DNA from: JAVBNA01 sp031551875
GTDB taxonomy: Bacteria; Bacillota; Clostridia; Oscillospirales; Acutalibacteraceae
Assembly: GCA_031551875.1 (NCBI GenBank)
Contig: JAVBNA010000020.1
Location: forward strand, 14,435 to 78,434
Length of the DNA stretch: 64,000 nt
Direction: 5' to 3'
Positions 25,524-34,022 of the stretch are shown here, piece by piece. Under the pieces are notes generated by a model that saw only the letters and a list, made by a program, of their open reading frames with translations, was not told the origin of the DNA and did no database searches. Made by a program: the position numbers and the translations under genes. How positions within the stretch are numbered: position 1 is the first letter of the stretch; each line of letters begins with the position of its first letter.

Positions 25524-27266
25524 TCAGTCAGTTCCATCCCTTTGAGGCGTCACGAAAACCGTCTTGTATTTGTCGTAGATCACCATGCCCGGCTTGGCGC
25601 CGGCCGGTTTTTTTACATAGCGCACCTCGGTAAAGTCCACCGGGACCTGTGAGGAAGCGGCCGCCTTGCTGTGCAGAGCTGCGAGCGCCGCCACCTCGAG
25701 GATGTCCTCTTCGGGCACTTCTTTCCCCTGCGTGACGAGCACCGTGTGCGAGCCGGGAATATTTTTGACGTGAAACCACAGATCGCCGGCCGACGCGCGC
25801 CCCAGTGTCAGCTGGTCGTTTTGCCGGTTGTTGCGCCCCACGAGCACCTCAAACCCGCCCTTCGTGAGAAAGGCTCTGGGCGGAAGAGGCGCGGATGAGG
25901 ACGTTTTCCCTTTGGCGGCACGGCGCAGGTAGCCCTGTTCCATGAGCTCCTGCCGGATTTCCGTGAGCTCCCGCTCGCTTTCGGCGCGTGACAGCAGATC
26001 AAACACCGAATCGATGTACTCAAGTTCCTTTTCCGCCTGCGCAACCTGCACCGTGAGCATTTGCTCGGCTGTCTTTTGCTTGCGGTAGTCCTTGTAATAT
26101 TTCTGAGCGTTGGCCGCCGGCGTGAGCATGACATCGAGTGGAATACTCACCGCGATGGGCGGATCCTCGTAGAAATTTTCCACGGCGGCAACCGCGTCTC
26201 CCTTTTGCAGCCGGTAAGCATTGGCGCTGATCAGGTCGCCGTACAAACGCATGGTGTCCCGTTCGGCGCATTTTTTCAGGTCAATCAGCTGAGCGTTGAT
26301 TTTTCGGCTCAACCGATCGGAGATGCCCGACAGCAGCTTGAGCAGGTCGTGGGAACGCACGCGCATACGCTCGCGCGAGTCGCGCTTGGCGTAGTAGGCG
26401 TCGAGCAGCGCCGAAAAGCTTTCACAGGCGCTGACCTGCGCGCCCGCGCCGTACTGCCGGATCTCCATGAAGGAAAAGTCAAGCGGATTGCCGTCCTGCC
26501 CCGTGACCATACAGGGCGTGCCTCTTCCGCTCCGGGCGGTCGCAATCAGCTCACCCACGTGAAAAGACAGCCGCTCCCACTGTCCCTCGTTCATCTGGCA
26601 CACACGCACCTCGCCCTTGCAGGCGCGGTGCTCCAGCTCGCGGGCGACAATGGGGGAAATGCCCTGGATGGCCGACAGCAGCGCTTTGGACAGCACCGCG
26701 CTATCCATCGTGCGCACACGGCTCACGATCTCGTCGGGCGTGCAGGAGAGCACCGACAGCTTATCCTGCGCAGGGGGTGCCTCAAGCGCAAGCCCCGGCA
26801 GCACCATGCGTTGGGAGGACATTTCGGGGTAGACCCGCTTGAGCGCGTCCACAATGACCCCCTCGCCGTCGGTCAGGATCACATTGCTGTGCCGTCCCAT
26901 AATTTCAATAATTAGGCAAAGGGTGGTCGGGTCGCCCAGCTCACTGACCGTGTCAAAGCGCAGACGAAGCATGCGCTCGACGTCCACCTGTTCGAAGCTG
27001 GCCAGCCGCGCCCCGGTCAGCCGCTTGCGCAGCAGCATGCAGAACATGGGCGGGAACAGCGGGTTTTCGGGCGAGTGCTTCGTGATGTGAATACGGGGAC
27101 TGTTGGCGCGCGCCGACAACAGCAGCTTGCCCCCTGCCGTCCTTGACCGCAGGGCGAGCACAATTTCCTCCTTGCTCGGCTGGTAGACCTTCTCGATCTT
27201 TGCGCCGATGTATTCTTTTTCCAGTTCCTGTTTGACGTGCCGTAAGAATATGCCGTCCAGCGCCAT
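25524..27266 (-). CDS. rqcH: Rqc2 homologue RqcH (NFACT/FbpA family)
   Basis: The 580-residue protein has the NFACT-N domain (MALDGIFLRHVKQELEKEYI, then RANSPRIHIT), a central helical coiled region, and the C-terminal NFACT-R domain with VGRNNRQNDQLTLGRASAGD and LWFHVKNIPGSHTVLV. In Bacillus RqcH adds alanine tails to nascent chains on stalled 50S subunits and recruits tRNA-Ala. Older annotation as a fibronectin-binding protein is misleading. Length and domain order are normal. The gene has a 200-nt AT-rich gap on the side of the deacetylase gene, and the adjacent nif3 ends 27 bp upstream of its start on the same strand. Confidence 0.9.
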   Translation of the reverse strand: MALDGIFLRHVKQELEKEYIGAKIEKVYQPSKEEIVLALRSRTAGGKLLLSARANSPRIHITKHSPENPLFPPMFCMLLRKRLTGARLASFEQVDVERMLRLRFDTVSELGDPTTLCLIIEIMGRHSNVILTDGEGVIVDALKRVYPEMSSQRMVLPGLALEAPPAQDKLSVLSCTPDEIVSRVRTMDSAVLSKALLSAIQGISPIVARELEHRACKGEVRVCQMNEGQWERLSFHVGELIATARSGRGTPCMVTGQDGNPLDFSFMEIRQYGAGAQVSACESFSALLDAYYAKRDSRERMRVRSHDLLKLLSGISDRLSRKINAQLIDLKKCAERDTMRLYGDLISANAYRLQKGDAVAAVENFYEDPPIAVSIPLDVMLTPAANAQKYYKDYRKQKTAEQMLTVQVAQAEKELEYIDSVFDLLSRAESERELTEIRQELMEQGYLRRAAKGKTSSSAPLPPRAFLTKGGFEVLVGRNNRQNDQLTLGRASAGDLWFHVKNIPGSHTVLVTQGKEVPEEDILEVAALAALHSKAAASSQVPVDFTEVRYVKKPAGAKPGMVIYDKYKTVFVTPQRDGTD

Positions 27267-27293
27267 GCTCAGGCCCCCTCAATCCTTTTAAAA

Positions 27294-28379
27294 TTATATC
27301 ACACTGACCGGGTCGCGGTGTGCCTCCGACAGCAGGACGGGCAGGCCGGGAAATGCCTCACAAAGCATCTGCCTCAGCGGCTCCATCGCAACATGCTCGG
27401 TGGCAAAATGCCCCGCGTCAAGCAGTGTCAGCCCCATTTCGCGGGCGGCCAGCCATTCGTGATGCTTGACCTCCCCCGTGAGCAGCGCGTCGGCGACCCT
27501 AGCGGCCTCAGAGACCAGATGACCGCCCGCTCCGCCGCACACCGCAAGCCGCTTGACCGGGTGTCTGCCCGGCGCAAAGCGCACGGCGGCGCAGCCGAGC
27601 GACCGCTTGATGTGTCGGGCAAGCTCGGACGGAGGAAGCGCTTCAGGCAGCTCACCCACCCGCCCTTCACCCAGCGCGGTATGTACCGCACGGTTTTCCA
27701 GAACATCATAGGCCGGCTCCTCATAGGGGTGGGCGTCCCTCATGGCGTTCAGTACGGCGGGCAGCGCAGTCTTGCTGCACAGCAGCTCCAGCCGCGTCTC
27801 CTCGACACGGGACAGCTCGCCGGTCTCCCCCACCGCCGGACGTGCGTCTGCAAGCGGACGGAACTGCCCGACGCCGTCGCTCCGAAAAGCGCAGTCACAG
27901 TATTGCCCCAGCGCGCCCGCGCCTGCGCCCGTCATGGCGGCGAGCACCGCATCAGCCTGTCCGCGCGGCACAAACACAATGAGCTTGACGCCGTATTCTG
28001 CGCGGTAATCTTTAAACGGACGCGCATTCGTGAGCCCCACCGCCTGTGCGAGGCTTGTGTTGACGCCGCCTTCGGCGACGTCGTAGTTGGTGTGGACGCT
28101 GATGACGCCGATTTTGCGCTCAATCAGCTTATACACCGTGTCACCCGGCGCAATGCGCCTGAGCGGGTGAAAAATGACCGGGTGGTGGCTGACAATCAGA
28201 CTGCACCCCTTGTCCGCTGCCTCCTCCGCAACCTCATTCGTGACGTCCAGCGCCACGAGTGCTTTGTAAACCGGGTCATCGGCCGCGCCGATCAGCAGTC
28301 CGGCGTTGTCGAAGTCCATCTGTGTGTCAAAGGGGGCGACGGCATCGATTTTGTCATAAATTTCCCCGATGGTGATCAT
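27294..28379 (-). CDS. Nif3-like dinuclear metal centre hexameric protein
   Basis: The 361-residue protein carries VSHHPVIFHP (metal-binding His pair), HTNYDVAEGGVN near its middle and a C-terminal HHEWLAAREMGLTLLDAGH motif holding the remaining metal ligands. An inserted PII-like domain (VFVPRGQADAVLAAM to HPYEEPAYDV) lies between, the long Bacillus YqfO-type layout. The biochemical role of the family is unsettled; a GTP cyclohydrolase I type 2 annotation is common but unproven. ATG at 28379 is chosen with AAGGAGG and is overlapped by the stop of trmK (ATGA), so the two are translationally coupled. The trmK-nif3 pair is conserved in Firmicutes. Confidence 0.88.
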   Translation of the reverse strand: MITIGEIYDKIDAVAPFDTQMDFDNAGLLIGAADDPVYKALVALDVTNEVAEEAADKGCSLIVSHHPVIFHPLRRIAPGDTVYKLIERKIGVISVHTNYDVAEGGVNTSLAQAVGLTNARPFKDYRAEYGVKLIVFVPRGQADAVLAAMTGAGAGALGQYCDCAFRSDGVGQFRPLADARPAVGETGELSRVEETRLELLCSKTALPAVLNAMRDAHPYEEPAYDVLENRAVHTALGEGRVGELPEALPPSELARHIKRSLGCAAVRFAPGRHPVKRLAVCGGAGGHLVSEAARVADALLTGEVKHHEWLAAREMGLTLLDAGHFATEHVAMEPLRQMLCEAFPGLPVLLSEAHRDPVSVI

Positions 28380-29083
28380 GCGTTTTCCTCCTTGTCTGTC
28401 ATAGCTTGCAGCTCTTCCATGAGCCGCCCGAAGGCCTCCGCCCGTTCGGCTTCTCCCCGCGCGCACAGGCCTTTATAAATATTCCCGATGTGACGCAGCT
28501 GTTTGCGGATGTACCGCCTGTTTTCCGCTGAGGCGGCGGGATTTAGAAGGCCGATCCAGCGATAGCGCGAGGCCTCCCCGCAGGGCGTCGGGACGCCGGT
28601 ATAGCGCGCGGTCATGATCGTATAAATCCACCCCGCCGCGCTTACCGCCCACTCCTCCTCCAGCGCATACCCATGCCCCGCCAGAAATTCCCTGAGTTCC
28701 TCCGCGGCGGACATGGGCTGTAAAAACCATCGAATGGCGGGGGTCCTCCACCCGCCCTGTTCGAGGATGCGAGCAATGAGTTCGCCCCCCATGCCGGCGA
28801 TTACGACCTCATCCGCCTCGTCGGGCGTGAACGCCGACAACCCGTCCGACAACCGCGCCTCCACCCTGTCCTCACAACCGTAGAGCGCAATGTTCTCCCT
28901 CGCCCGCCGAAGCGGTCCCTCGGCAACGTCGGCGGCAATCGCCCGTGCGATGACGCCCTCCCGGCACAGCCACACCGGCAGGCGGGCGTGATCGGTGCCG
29001 ATGTCCGCCAGGGTGCACCCTGGCGTCACACGATCCGCGATGGCGCGCAGGCGGGGGTCAAGTTCAAACAAAGGGCGCGTCAT
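28376..29083 (-). CDS. trmK: tRNA (adenine(22)-N(1))-methyltransferase TrmK
   Basis: The 235-residue protein has a class I SAM-dependent fold: LADIGTDHARLPVWL (motif I, with the TrmK-specific GTDHA), AADVAEGPLRRARENI and EVVIAGMGGELIARIL. The C-terminal helical domain follows. TrmK methylates adenosine 22 in tRNA of Gram-positive bacteria. ATG 29083 is used because AGGAGG lies 8 nt before it; an in-frame upstream start at 29131 falls in the terminator of the previous gene. The stop overlaps the nif3 start by 4 bp. Confidence 0.93.
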   Translation of the reverse strand: MTRPLFELDPRLRAIADRVTPGCTLADIGTDHARLPVWLCREGVIARAIAADVAEGPLRRARENIALYGCEDRVEARLSDGLSAFTPDEADEVVIAGMGGELIARILEQGGWRTPAIRWFLQPMSAAEELREFLAGHGYALEEEWAVSAAGWIYTIMTARYTGVPTPCGEASRYRWIGLLNPAASAENRRYIRKQLRHIGNIYKGLCARGEAERAEAFGRLMEELQAMTDKEENA

Positions 29084-29112
29084 GGACAAACCTCCTATTG
29101 TCAACCGACCGG

Positions 29113-29147
29113 AAAAAGCGCCGCCGCCCATGTTGGACGGCGGCGGT
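29113..29147 (-). terminator. Terminator after the DUF1858 gene
   Basis: A GC-rich stem of about 12 bp (29118-29129 with 29135-29147), followed by T5 on the minus strand, just after the DUF1858 stop. Confidence 0.8.
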
Positions 29148-29151
29148 ACAG

Positions 29152-29367
29152 TCAGTCCTGTTTCTCTCCTGAAATGTGTGCGTTGAGACGCTGAACAAGC
29201 GCGTCCGCGTCGGTGCCGTGCACCTGGCAGGCCTGCTCGATGGTTTCCCCCCGTGAGGCGGGGCAGCCCAGGCAGTGCATGCCCATTTCCAGAAAATAGG
29301 GCGCTGTTTCGCGATCCAGATCCAATACATCCCCGATGATCGTTTCCTTGGTAATCAATGCCATCAT
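29152..29367 (-). CDS. DUF1858 domain protein
   Basis: A 71-residue single-domain protein. The family pattern is ITKETIIGDVLDLDRETAPYFLEMGMHCLGC, with a CxxC-like CLGCP followed by ETIEQACQVHG. DUF1858 domains occur alone or fused to hybrid-cluster and iron-sulfur proteins and are thought to bind a cluster or metal, though this is not established. Two adjacent ATG codons serve as possible starts (29367 and 29364); GGAGG fits the second better. It is small and separated from trmK by a terminator, so it is probably transcribed with the repeat protein just upstream. Confidence 0.8.
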   Translation of the reverse strand: MMALITKETIIGDVLDLDRETAPYFLEMGMHCLGCPASRGETIEQACQVHGTDADALVQRLNAHISGEKQD

Positions 29368-29386
29368 TTTTCCTCCGTTCTTACTC

Positions 29387-32230
29387 TTATCGGATGACCG
29401 TCCCTGCCGAGGGCGGAATTATATTCTCCCCACTGACCCGCTCCAAATATGCCTTTTTGTAAACCGGAAGCAAAGAAAAATCGCTGTCGCGCATATCAAA
29501 GCCACGGAAATCGGCGCTTTCCAGGTCAAAGCTGGGCGGGTAAATCAGCCCCTTGATGTCGGACGCGCCCGCAACGTGCTCAAAGCGCATGTTTTTGACC
29601 AGACTGAAATCGCTGTATGAAATGTCACGGCCGCGGAAGTCCGTGCGCTGCATGTTGAAGGTGTTGGGATAGACAATGCCGTTGATTTTCTGCGCGAGAC
29701 GGATGTGCCCGAAGGTCAGCCCCGACACCTTGCTGAAATCGCTGTATGCGATGTTGCGTCCCGAATAGTCGGCGTTTTCAATGTCGAAAGACGCGGGATA
29801 AGCCAGGCCGTAAATCCGATAGGTGTTCATGACGTGCTGCCAGCGAAAGCTGCTGACCCGCGTGAAGTCGGAGAATGAAATATCGCGGTCAAAGAACTCC
29901 GCCCGCTCAATATTGAAATCGGAGGGATATTCAATGCCCCGAATCGACGCCGCCGTGCGCAGGTGCTTCCAGCGCAGATCCTCGACACGGGTGAAGTCGG
30001 AAAAGGAAATGTCCCGTCCCGAGAAATCGGCCCGTTCAATGTCAAAGTCGGCGGGGTATACGATGCCCTTGATTTTTTCCGCCGGCTGGAGGTGCTTCCA
30101 ACGCAGGAAGCGCAACTGGCTGAAATCACTCTGAGAGATATCCCGGCCGGTAAAATCAGCGCGGTCAATGTTAAACTCGCGGGGGTAAATAATCCCTTTG
30201 AGGGAATTCGAGCGCTTGATCTGCCGCCATTTGAGGAAAGGAACCAAGCTGAAATCGGAGAAGGAGATATCCTTGCCCATAAAGTCGGCGTTTTCCATAT
30301 CAAATTCCGCCGGGTACTTGACCCCGACGATGTTTTCGGCAAAGCGGATGTGTTCCCAGCGCAGGTATTTGTCCTTGCTAAAATCCATATAGGCGAGGTA
30401 ACGCCCGTCATACCGCTCATGCTCGCGAATCTTGCGCAGCGTTTCACTGTCCGCGATCGTACGCATGGCCGGCGCAGTCTGTACCGCTCCTGAGGTGTCG
30501 CCCGTCTGGGGCAGCATCGGCGGCATCATGCCCGGCGACATGTGATACATCATCATGCCGCCGTTCGGACTCATCACCACATACATGGGCACCGGCACCC
30601 CCGTCGGCATCATGCCCGCCTGCAGGCCGAGCGGCTGTATGCCCTGCATTCCGGGGAAACCCTGCATCTGCACAAAGCTCTGCATTTGCGGCGGTACCAT
30701 CACTGGCTGTCCGCCCGGGAAAGCGCCGTTCATCAGCTGCTGCTGATAAGCCGCCCACATCTGGGCGAGCTTGGTTCCCATATCCTCAGCCGCACTCCCC
30801 GCTCCTCCGTCGGCAAACGGCGACTGTTCGGGCTGGCTGCGCGTGGTTTTTTTAGGACGCTGGGGTTCGGGTTGGGGCTGTTTGGGCGCGGCTTTTTCGG
30901 TCACCGCGCGCTCGGACTCCTTCCGATTCAGGATGGTCACCTGATAGGACGTGTCGGGCTGCACCGCTTCACTGCCGTGACTGCGCACAGTGTTGGAGAC
31001 ACGATCTGACGGGTTAATCCTGAGCGGCTCAGGGTTTTCCTTGGTTCCCGTGCGCATGCCAGCAGCTCCTGACGATTGTCCGGCGGTGGCGCGCGACGGC
31101 GGTTTGCGGGTTCGGGCAGCGGAAGAACCGTTTAGCGGGATATTCTTCCAGGTCAGCTCAGCTTCTTTGTGCTCCGCGGGCTGTCTGTCCTCCTCCCCCT
31201 TGTCCGACTGTGCAAACTCAGCCCGGTAAGGGTTGGATCTTTTCTTTTCCTCTTTGGGCTTTTCCTTGTCAAAGGCCGCGCGCAGCTGTTCTTTGTATCG
31301 ATTGATCCGGTCGGCGTAGCTGCCGCCGCTCGGCTCTTCATAGGGCTGTTCAAATTCGGCTTCCGGTTCAGGCTCGTACTCGTCCTGCTCCTCCGGCTCT
31401 GACACGGCCTCTTCCTCCGTCACCGGCAGCTCCTCGTCCAAGTCGGACAATGCGGCCTCTTCGGCAGACACTTCCCTGGAAATATACTCCTCTTCCTGGG
31501 AAGGAACCTCCTCCGCCGGCGCGAAGAGAATCTCGAGCGGAGCGGGCTCCGCAGCGGGATGCGCCTGCACAATGATCTGCGGGTCGGTCGGCAGCGTGAC
31601 TGGCGGCACGGCCGGAGATAGGGGCAGAACGGGAGGCACCTCCGTATATTCAGGCGCCCAGCCGGGCGCTGTTCGTTCGGGGATAATCACCTCGTATGGC
31701 GGGCTGGTTTGCGTCTGAGCCTGTCCGTTTGGATAGGGCGACGCATAGCTCGGCCGGTAGACGGGCGGAGCGGGACGCACCGGCGCGGAATAGGCGGGGG
31801 GCGTCGGATAGGGCGACGCCGCTGGCGCGCCGTTGTTGTAATAGGGCGGCCGTATCACCGGTTCAGGCGTCAAATACGGAGTGACCGGCCGCTGGGGCGC
31901 AGAACGTACATTTCCGTTATAGTAGGGCAAATCAGGCTGGGGCTGAAATCCATCGCGGTAGGGCAGGTTTGCCTTTTGCGGGCTCTGCGGTCGGATCGCA
32001 GGCGGCTGTGCAGGACGGACATAGGCGGGCTGGCTCTCCCGCGCAAACACACCTTTGTTGACCGTAAACCCGGTAAGCTGCTTGCTGACCGCGTTGCCGC
32101 ACTCCGCGCACACAATTGCGGTCGGCGAATTGGGCGCGCCGCAGTTGGCACACCGAACCGAATGATCCTGTTTAGCCTTCACAGGATCACCGCTTTGCAG
32201 TGAATCCAAAAAATTGTCAAAATCAGGCAT
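29387..32230 (-). CDS. Large zinc-ribbon, disordered, 43-residue-repeat protein
   Basis: A 947-residue protein with three parts. Residues 20-45 form a zinc ribbon (CANCGAPNSPTAIVCAECG). Residues 50-590 are low-complexity: Pro/Tyr/Gln-rich, then Glu-rich, then a Met/Pro/Gly-rich stretch. From residue 639 to the end run seven repeats of exactly 43 residues (the last one degenerate), preceded by a half-repeat; each has the core YPxxFDxExADFxGRDISxSD. Each repeat holds two or three pentapeptide-repeat-like turns, then a helical RWKHL element. No signal peptide or membrane helix is seen, so it is likely cytosolic. ATG 32230 is favoured over 32242 for AAAGG spacing. I know no named family with this period; it may be a pentapeptide-repeat variant. 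Confidence 0.8.
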   Translation of the reverse strand: MPDFDNFLDSLQSGDPVKAKQDHSVRCANCGAPNSPTAIVCAECGNAVSKQLTGFTVNKGVFARESQPAYVRPAQPPAIRPQSPQKANLPYRDGFQPQPDLPYYNGNVRSAPQRPVTPYLTPEPVIRPPYYNNGAPAASPYPTPPAYSAPVRPAPPVYRPSYASPYPNGQAQTQTSPPYEVIIPERTAPGWAPEYTEVPPVLPLSPAVPPVTLPTDPQIIVQAHPAAEPAPLEILFAPAEEVPSQEEEYISREVSAEEAALSDLDEELPVTEEEAVSEPEEQDEYEPEPEAEFEQPYEEPSGGSYADRINRYKEQLRAAFDKEKPKEEKKRSNPYRAEFAQSDKGEEDRQPAEHKEAELTWKNIPLNGSSAARTRKPPSRATAGQSSGAAGMRTGTKENPEPLRINPSDRVSNTVRSHGSEAVQPDTSYQVTILNRKESERAVTEKAAPKQPQPEPQRPKKTTRSQPEQSPFADGGAGSAAEDMGTKLAQMWAAYQQQLMNGAFPGGQPVMVPPQMQSFVQMQGFPGMQGIQPLGLQAGMMPTGVPVPMYVVMSPNGGMMMYHMSPGMMPPMLPQTGDTSGAVQTAPAMRTIADSETLRKIREHERYDGRYLAYMDFSKDKYLRWEHIRFAENIVGVKYPAEFDMENADFMGKDISFSDFSLVPFLKWRQIKRSNSLKGIIYPREFNIDRADFTGRDISQSDFSQLRFLRWKHLQPAEKIKGIVYPADFDIERADFSGRDISFSDFTRVEDLRWKHLRTAASIRGIEYPSDFNIERAEFFDRDISFSDFTRVSSFRWQHVMNTYRIYGLAYPASFDIENADYSGRNIAYSDFSKVSGLTFGHIRLAQKINGIVYPNTFNMQRTDFRGRDISYSDFSLVKNMRFEHVAGASDIKGLIYPPSFDLESADFRGFDMRDSDFSLLPVYKKAYLERVSGENIIPPSAGTVIR
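29390..30316 (-). repeat. Seven tandem 43-residue (129-bp) protein repeats
   Basis: Six consecutive 43-residue units, each starting YP and ending in KGI- or RGI-like, fill residues 639-896 without indels. A seventh unit of 51 residues runs to the stop. The DNA copies diverge, so the units are old but the length is conserved. Confidence 0.85.
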
Positions 32231-32350
32231 TTGGCCTTTCATCCTTTCGGGTTATCTGCTGACTGCTCTACCCACTCAATCCTTTTTCAGGTTCGAGTCA
32301 AGCCATACCCCGTCCATGGGAAAACCGCACTCCCATGTATCTGGTATAAT

Positions 32351-32379
32351 AGTATACCACAAAACCTTGTGAATCACAA
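32351..32379 (-). promoter_or_regulatory. Promoter of the repeat-protein gene
   Basis: TTGTGA and TATACT with a 17-nt spacer on the minus strand, about 115 nt upstream of the ATG. The gap 32243-32403 holds nothing else I can identify. Confidence 0.65.
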
Positions 32380-32403
32380 ATATTTCTTTTCCTCCTGCGC
32401 TGA

Positions 32404-33177
32404 TCAGTGCAGGCCTTCAAAATCCGAGGCAAAAAAATTGTATTTATACGGACTGTCGGGATGTTTTCGGATGATACAAATCATTTCCCCGACGCCGTCA
32501 TAGGTTTCGCCGTCCTCCATCAAATCCCCCGCCCGTCCGACACATTTTATGAATCCGTTTCCCAGATCCTGCACATAGTCGACCTCGGCCTTGACCGCCA
32601 TATAAAAGGAGCCGTCCCATTTGTAATAGTCGCCGTCGTAATATATCGTTTCCATGTTGTCAGGGTTATCCTCCGCATATTGCTGCGGCTGTTCGATGCG
32701 TTTGCCAAAATAGCCGTAGATCATGTCCTCAAAGGTCTTAGCGGACACACCCAGCCGTCCGTCGGGGAATGTCTTAGTCTTTTTTTCCCTGATGCTCATG
32801 TTTATGCCGCAGTTGAGCAGGACTTCGTCGTCAATCTCTGTATATTCAAATTGCCCGAATACAGCCATGCTGCTTGTCAGATAGGCTTCAATTTCCGCAA
32901 TCTCAGCCTCGGTCAGCTTTAAATATTTGCCCTTTTGACTGGTCTTGGGCACCTCCGCGTCCACCGGGATGCCCGACGTGATGTTCGATACCTCCGAGGA
33001 CGGAACACTTTCGGGAACGACCACTTCGGATGCTACCGATTCCGTGACGCTTGTCACCGTTGAAGTAACGCTCTCCCTCTCACTGGTAACAGGGGCGGTC
33101 GGCTTTGCGGATGTACAGCCCCACAAAAGGCAGAGGCTCATAAAAAGGGCCAGAATCCCTGACATTTTTTTCTTCAT
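32404..33177 (-). CDS. Lipoprotein of unknown function
   Basis: The 257-residue product has a signal peptide with lipobox LLWGC (Cys at residue 21, counting from MKKKMSGILALF). A Ser/Thr/Val-rich linker (SVTSTVTSVTESVASEVVVP) follows, then a globular domain of about 180 residues with the stretch EAYLTSSMAVFGQFEYTEID. I recognise no named domain. The start is the ATG at 33177, which follows AAGGAGACAACC; the frame continues upstream to 33216 without a site. It is probably anchored to the outer face of the membrane. Orphan gene; the plus-strand regulator gene at 33443 is divergent. Confidence 0.75.
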   Translation of the reverse strand: MKKKMSGILALFMSLCLLWGCTSAKPTAPVTSERESVTSTVTSVTESVASEVVVPESVPSSEVSNITSGIPVDAEVPKTSQKGKYLKLTEAEIAEIEAYLTSSMAVFGQFEYTEIDDEVLLNCGINMSIREKKTKTFPDGRLGVSAKTFEDMIYGYFGKRIEQPQQYAEDNPDNMETIYYDGDYYKWDGSFYMAVKAEVDYVQDLGNGFIKCVGRAGDLMEDGETYDGVGEMICIIRKHPDSPYKYNFFASDFEGLH

Positions 33178-33376
33178 GGTTGTCTCCTTCCGGACGTTCA
33201 TCATAAAAGCTTTCAATTCTATATATTATAAACCATTTTATGTGGATACACAACCATTTTGTCCCAAATTCTGATTGATTACAAGCTTTCGTCGCCCCAC
33301 AGTAATTTTTTCCTTTCTTGAAACAAAAGTTTACAAAAAAGTCCAGATTCGTTTAAATCTGGTTTTCAAAACTTGG

Positions 33377-33405
33377 TTGCGCATTGTACAGGTTTGTGTT
33401 AGAAT
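33377..33405 (+). promoter_or_regulatory. Promoter of the DUF1836 gene
   Basis: TTGCGC and TAGAAT with a 17-nt spacer. The -35 box is weak, but the spacing is right and it lies about 35 nt before the gene. Confidence 0.55.
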
Positions 33406-33442
33406 ATGTAGGATATTATGAGTGAAGAGGTGACTTCTTTCG

Positions 33443-33985
33443 ATGAGCAGTCCCAATGAACGGATCCAGGCCTGGGTGCAGGACATCTCCGCCTACTCAC
33501 ACGTGGAGTGGAACCGGATGCCGGAAATTGACCTGTACATGGATCAGGTTATTACATACATGGACAAGCAGCTCAGCGTGTTCCGGCGCAGCGACGAGGC
33601 CAAGGCGCTGACGCCCAGCATGATTAACAACTATGTCAAGGATGAGCTTCTGAAAAATCCCGTGCGAAAAAAATACTCGCGTGAGCATCTCGCGGCGCTG
33701 CATATGATCTGCCTGCTCAAGCAGGTGCTCTCCATCCCCGATGTGTCCGACCTGTTAAAGCTTCTTGGCGAACATAAATCCATGGAGGAACTGTATGAAT
33801 CTTTTTCCTCCATTCAGAAAACCGCCTTTGCCGACGTCGCACAACGCGTCGCCGCCATGGACGACCACCGTGAGCATTTAGTGGCTCTCGCACTTGAGCT
33901 TTCCATTGAAGCCGGCGCCCGCCGGACTATGGTGGAAAAAATTCTCAGTGAAATGTCGCGGGGCGAGACCGAAGAAAAGGAATAG
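33443..33985 (+). CDS. DUF1836 family protein, likely MerR-like DNA-binding
   Basis: The 180-residue protein matches the DUF1836 family: a helical N-terminus (VEWNRMPEIDLYMDQVITYM), LTPSMINNYVKDELL, then KKYSREHLAALHMICLLKQV. Members resemble MerR-type winged helices in their first 100 residues and are usually annotated hypothetical; their role is not established. It is followed 37 bp later by a zinc-ribbon membrane protein gene on the same strand, and the two may share a transcript. The ribosome site is AGAGGTGA. No effector domain is visible. Confidence 0.75.
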   Translation: MSSPNERIQAWVQDISAYSHVEWNRMPEIDLYMDQVITYMDKQLSVFRRSDEAKALTPSMINNYVKDELLKNPVRKKYSREHLAALHMICLLKQVLSIPDVSDLLKLLGEHKSMEELYESFSSIQKTAFADVAQRVAAMDDHREHLVALALELSIEAGARRTMVEKILSEMSRGETEEKE

Positions 33986-34022
33986 TCTTAACGTCCCACA
34001 CCTGAACATAAGGAGAATGAAC

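Noticed and set aside
33340..33366. Terminator in the divergent gap before the DUF1836 gene
   Set aside because: A 7-bp AT-rich stem with a short T run lying upstream of both genes; too weak to call.
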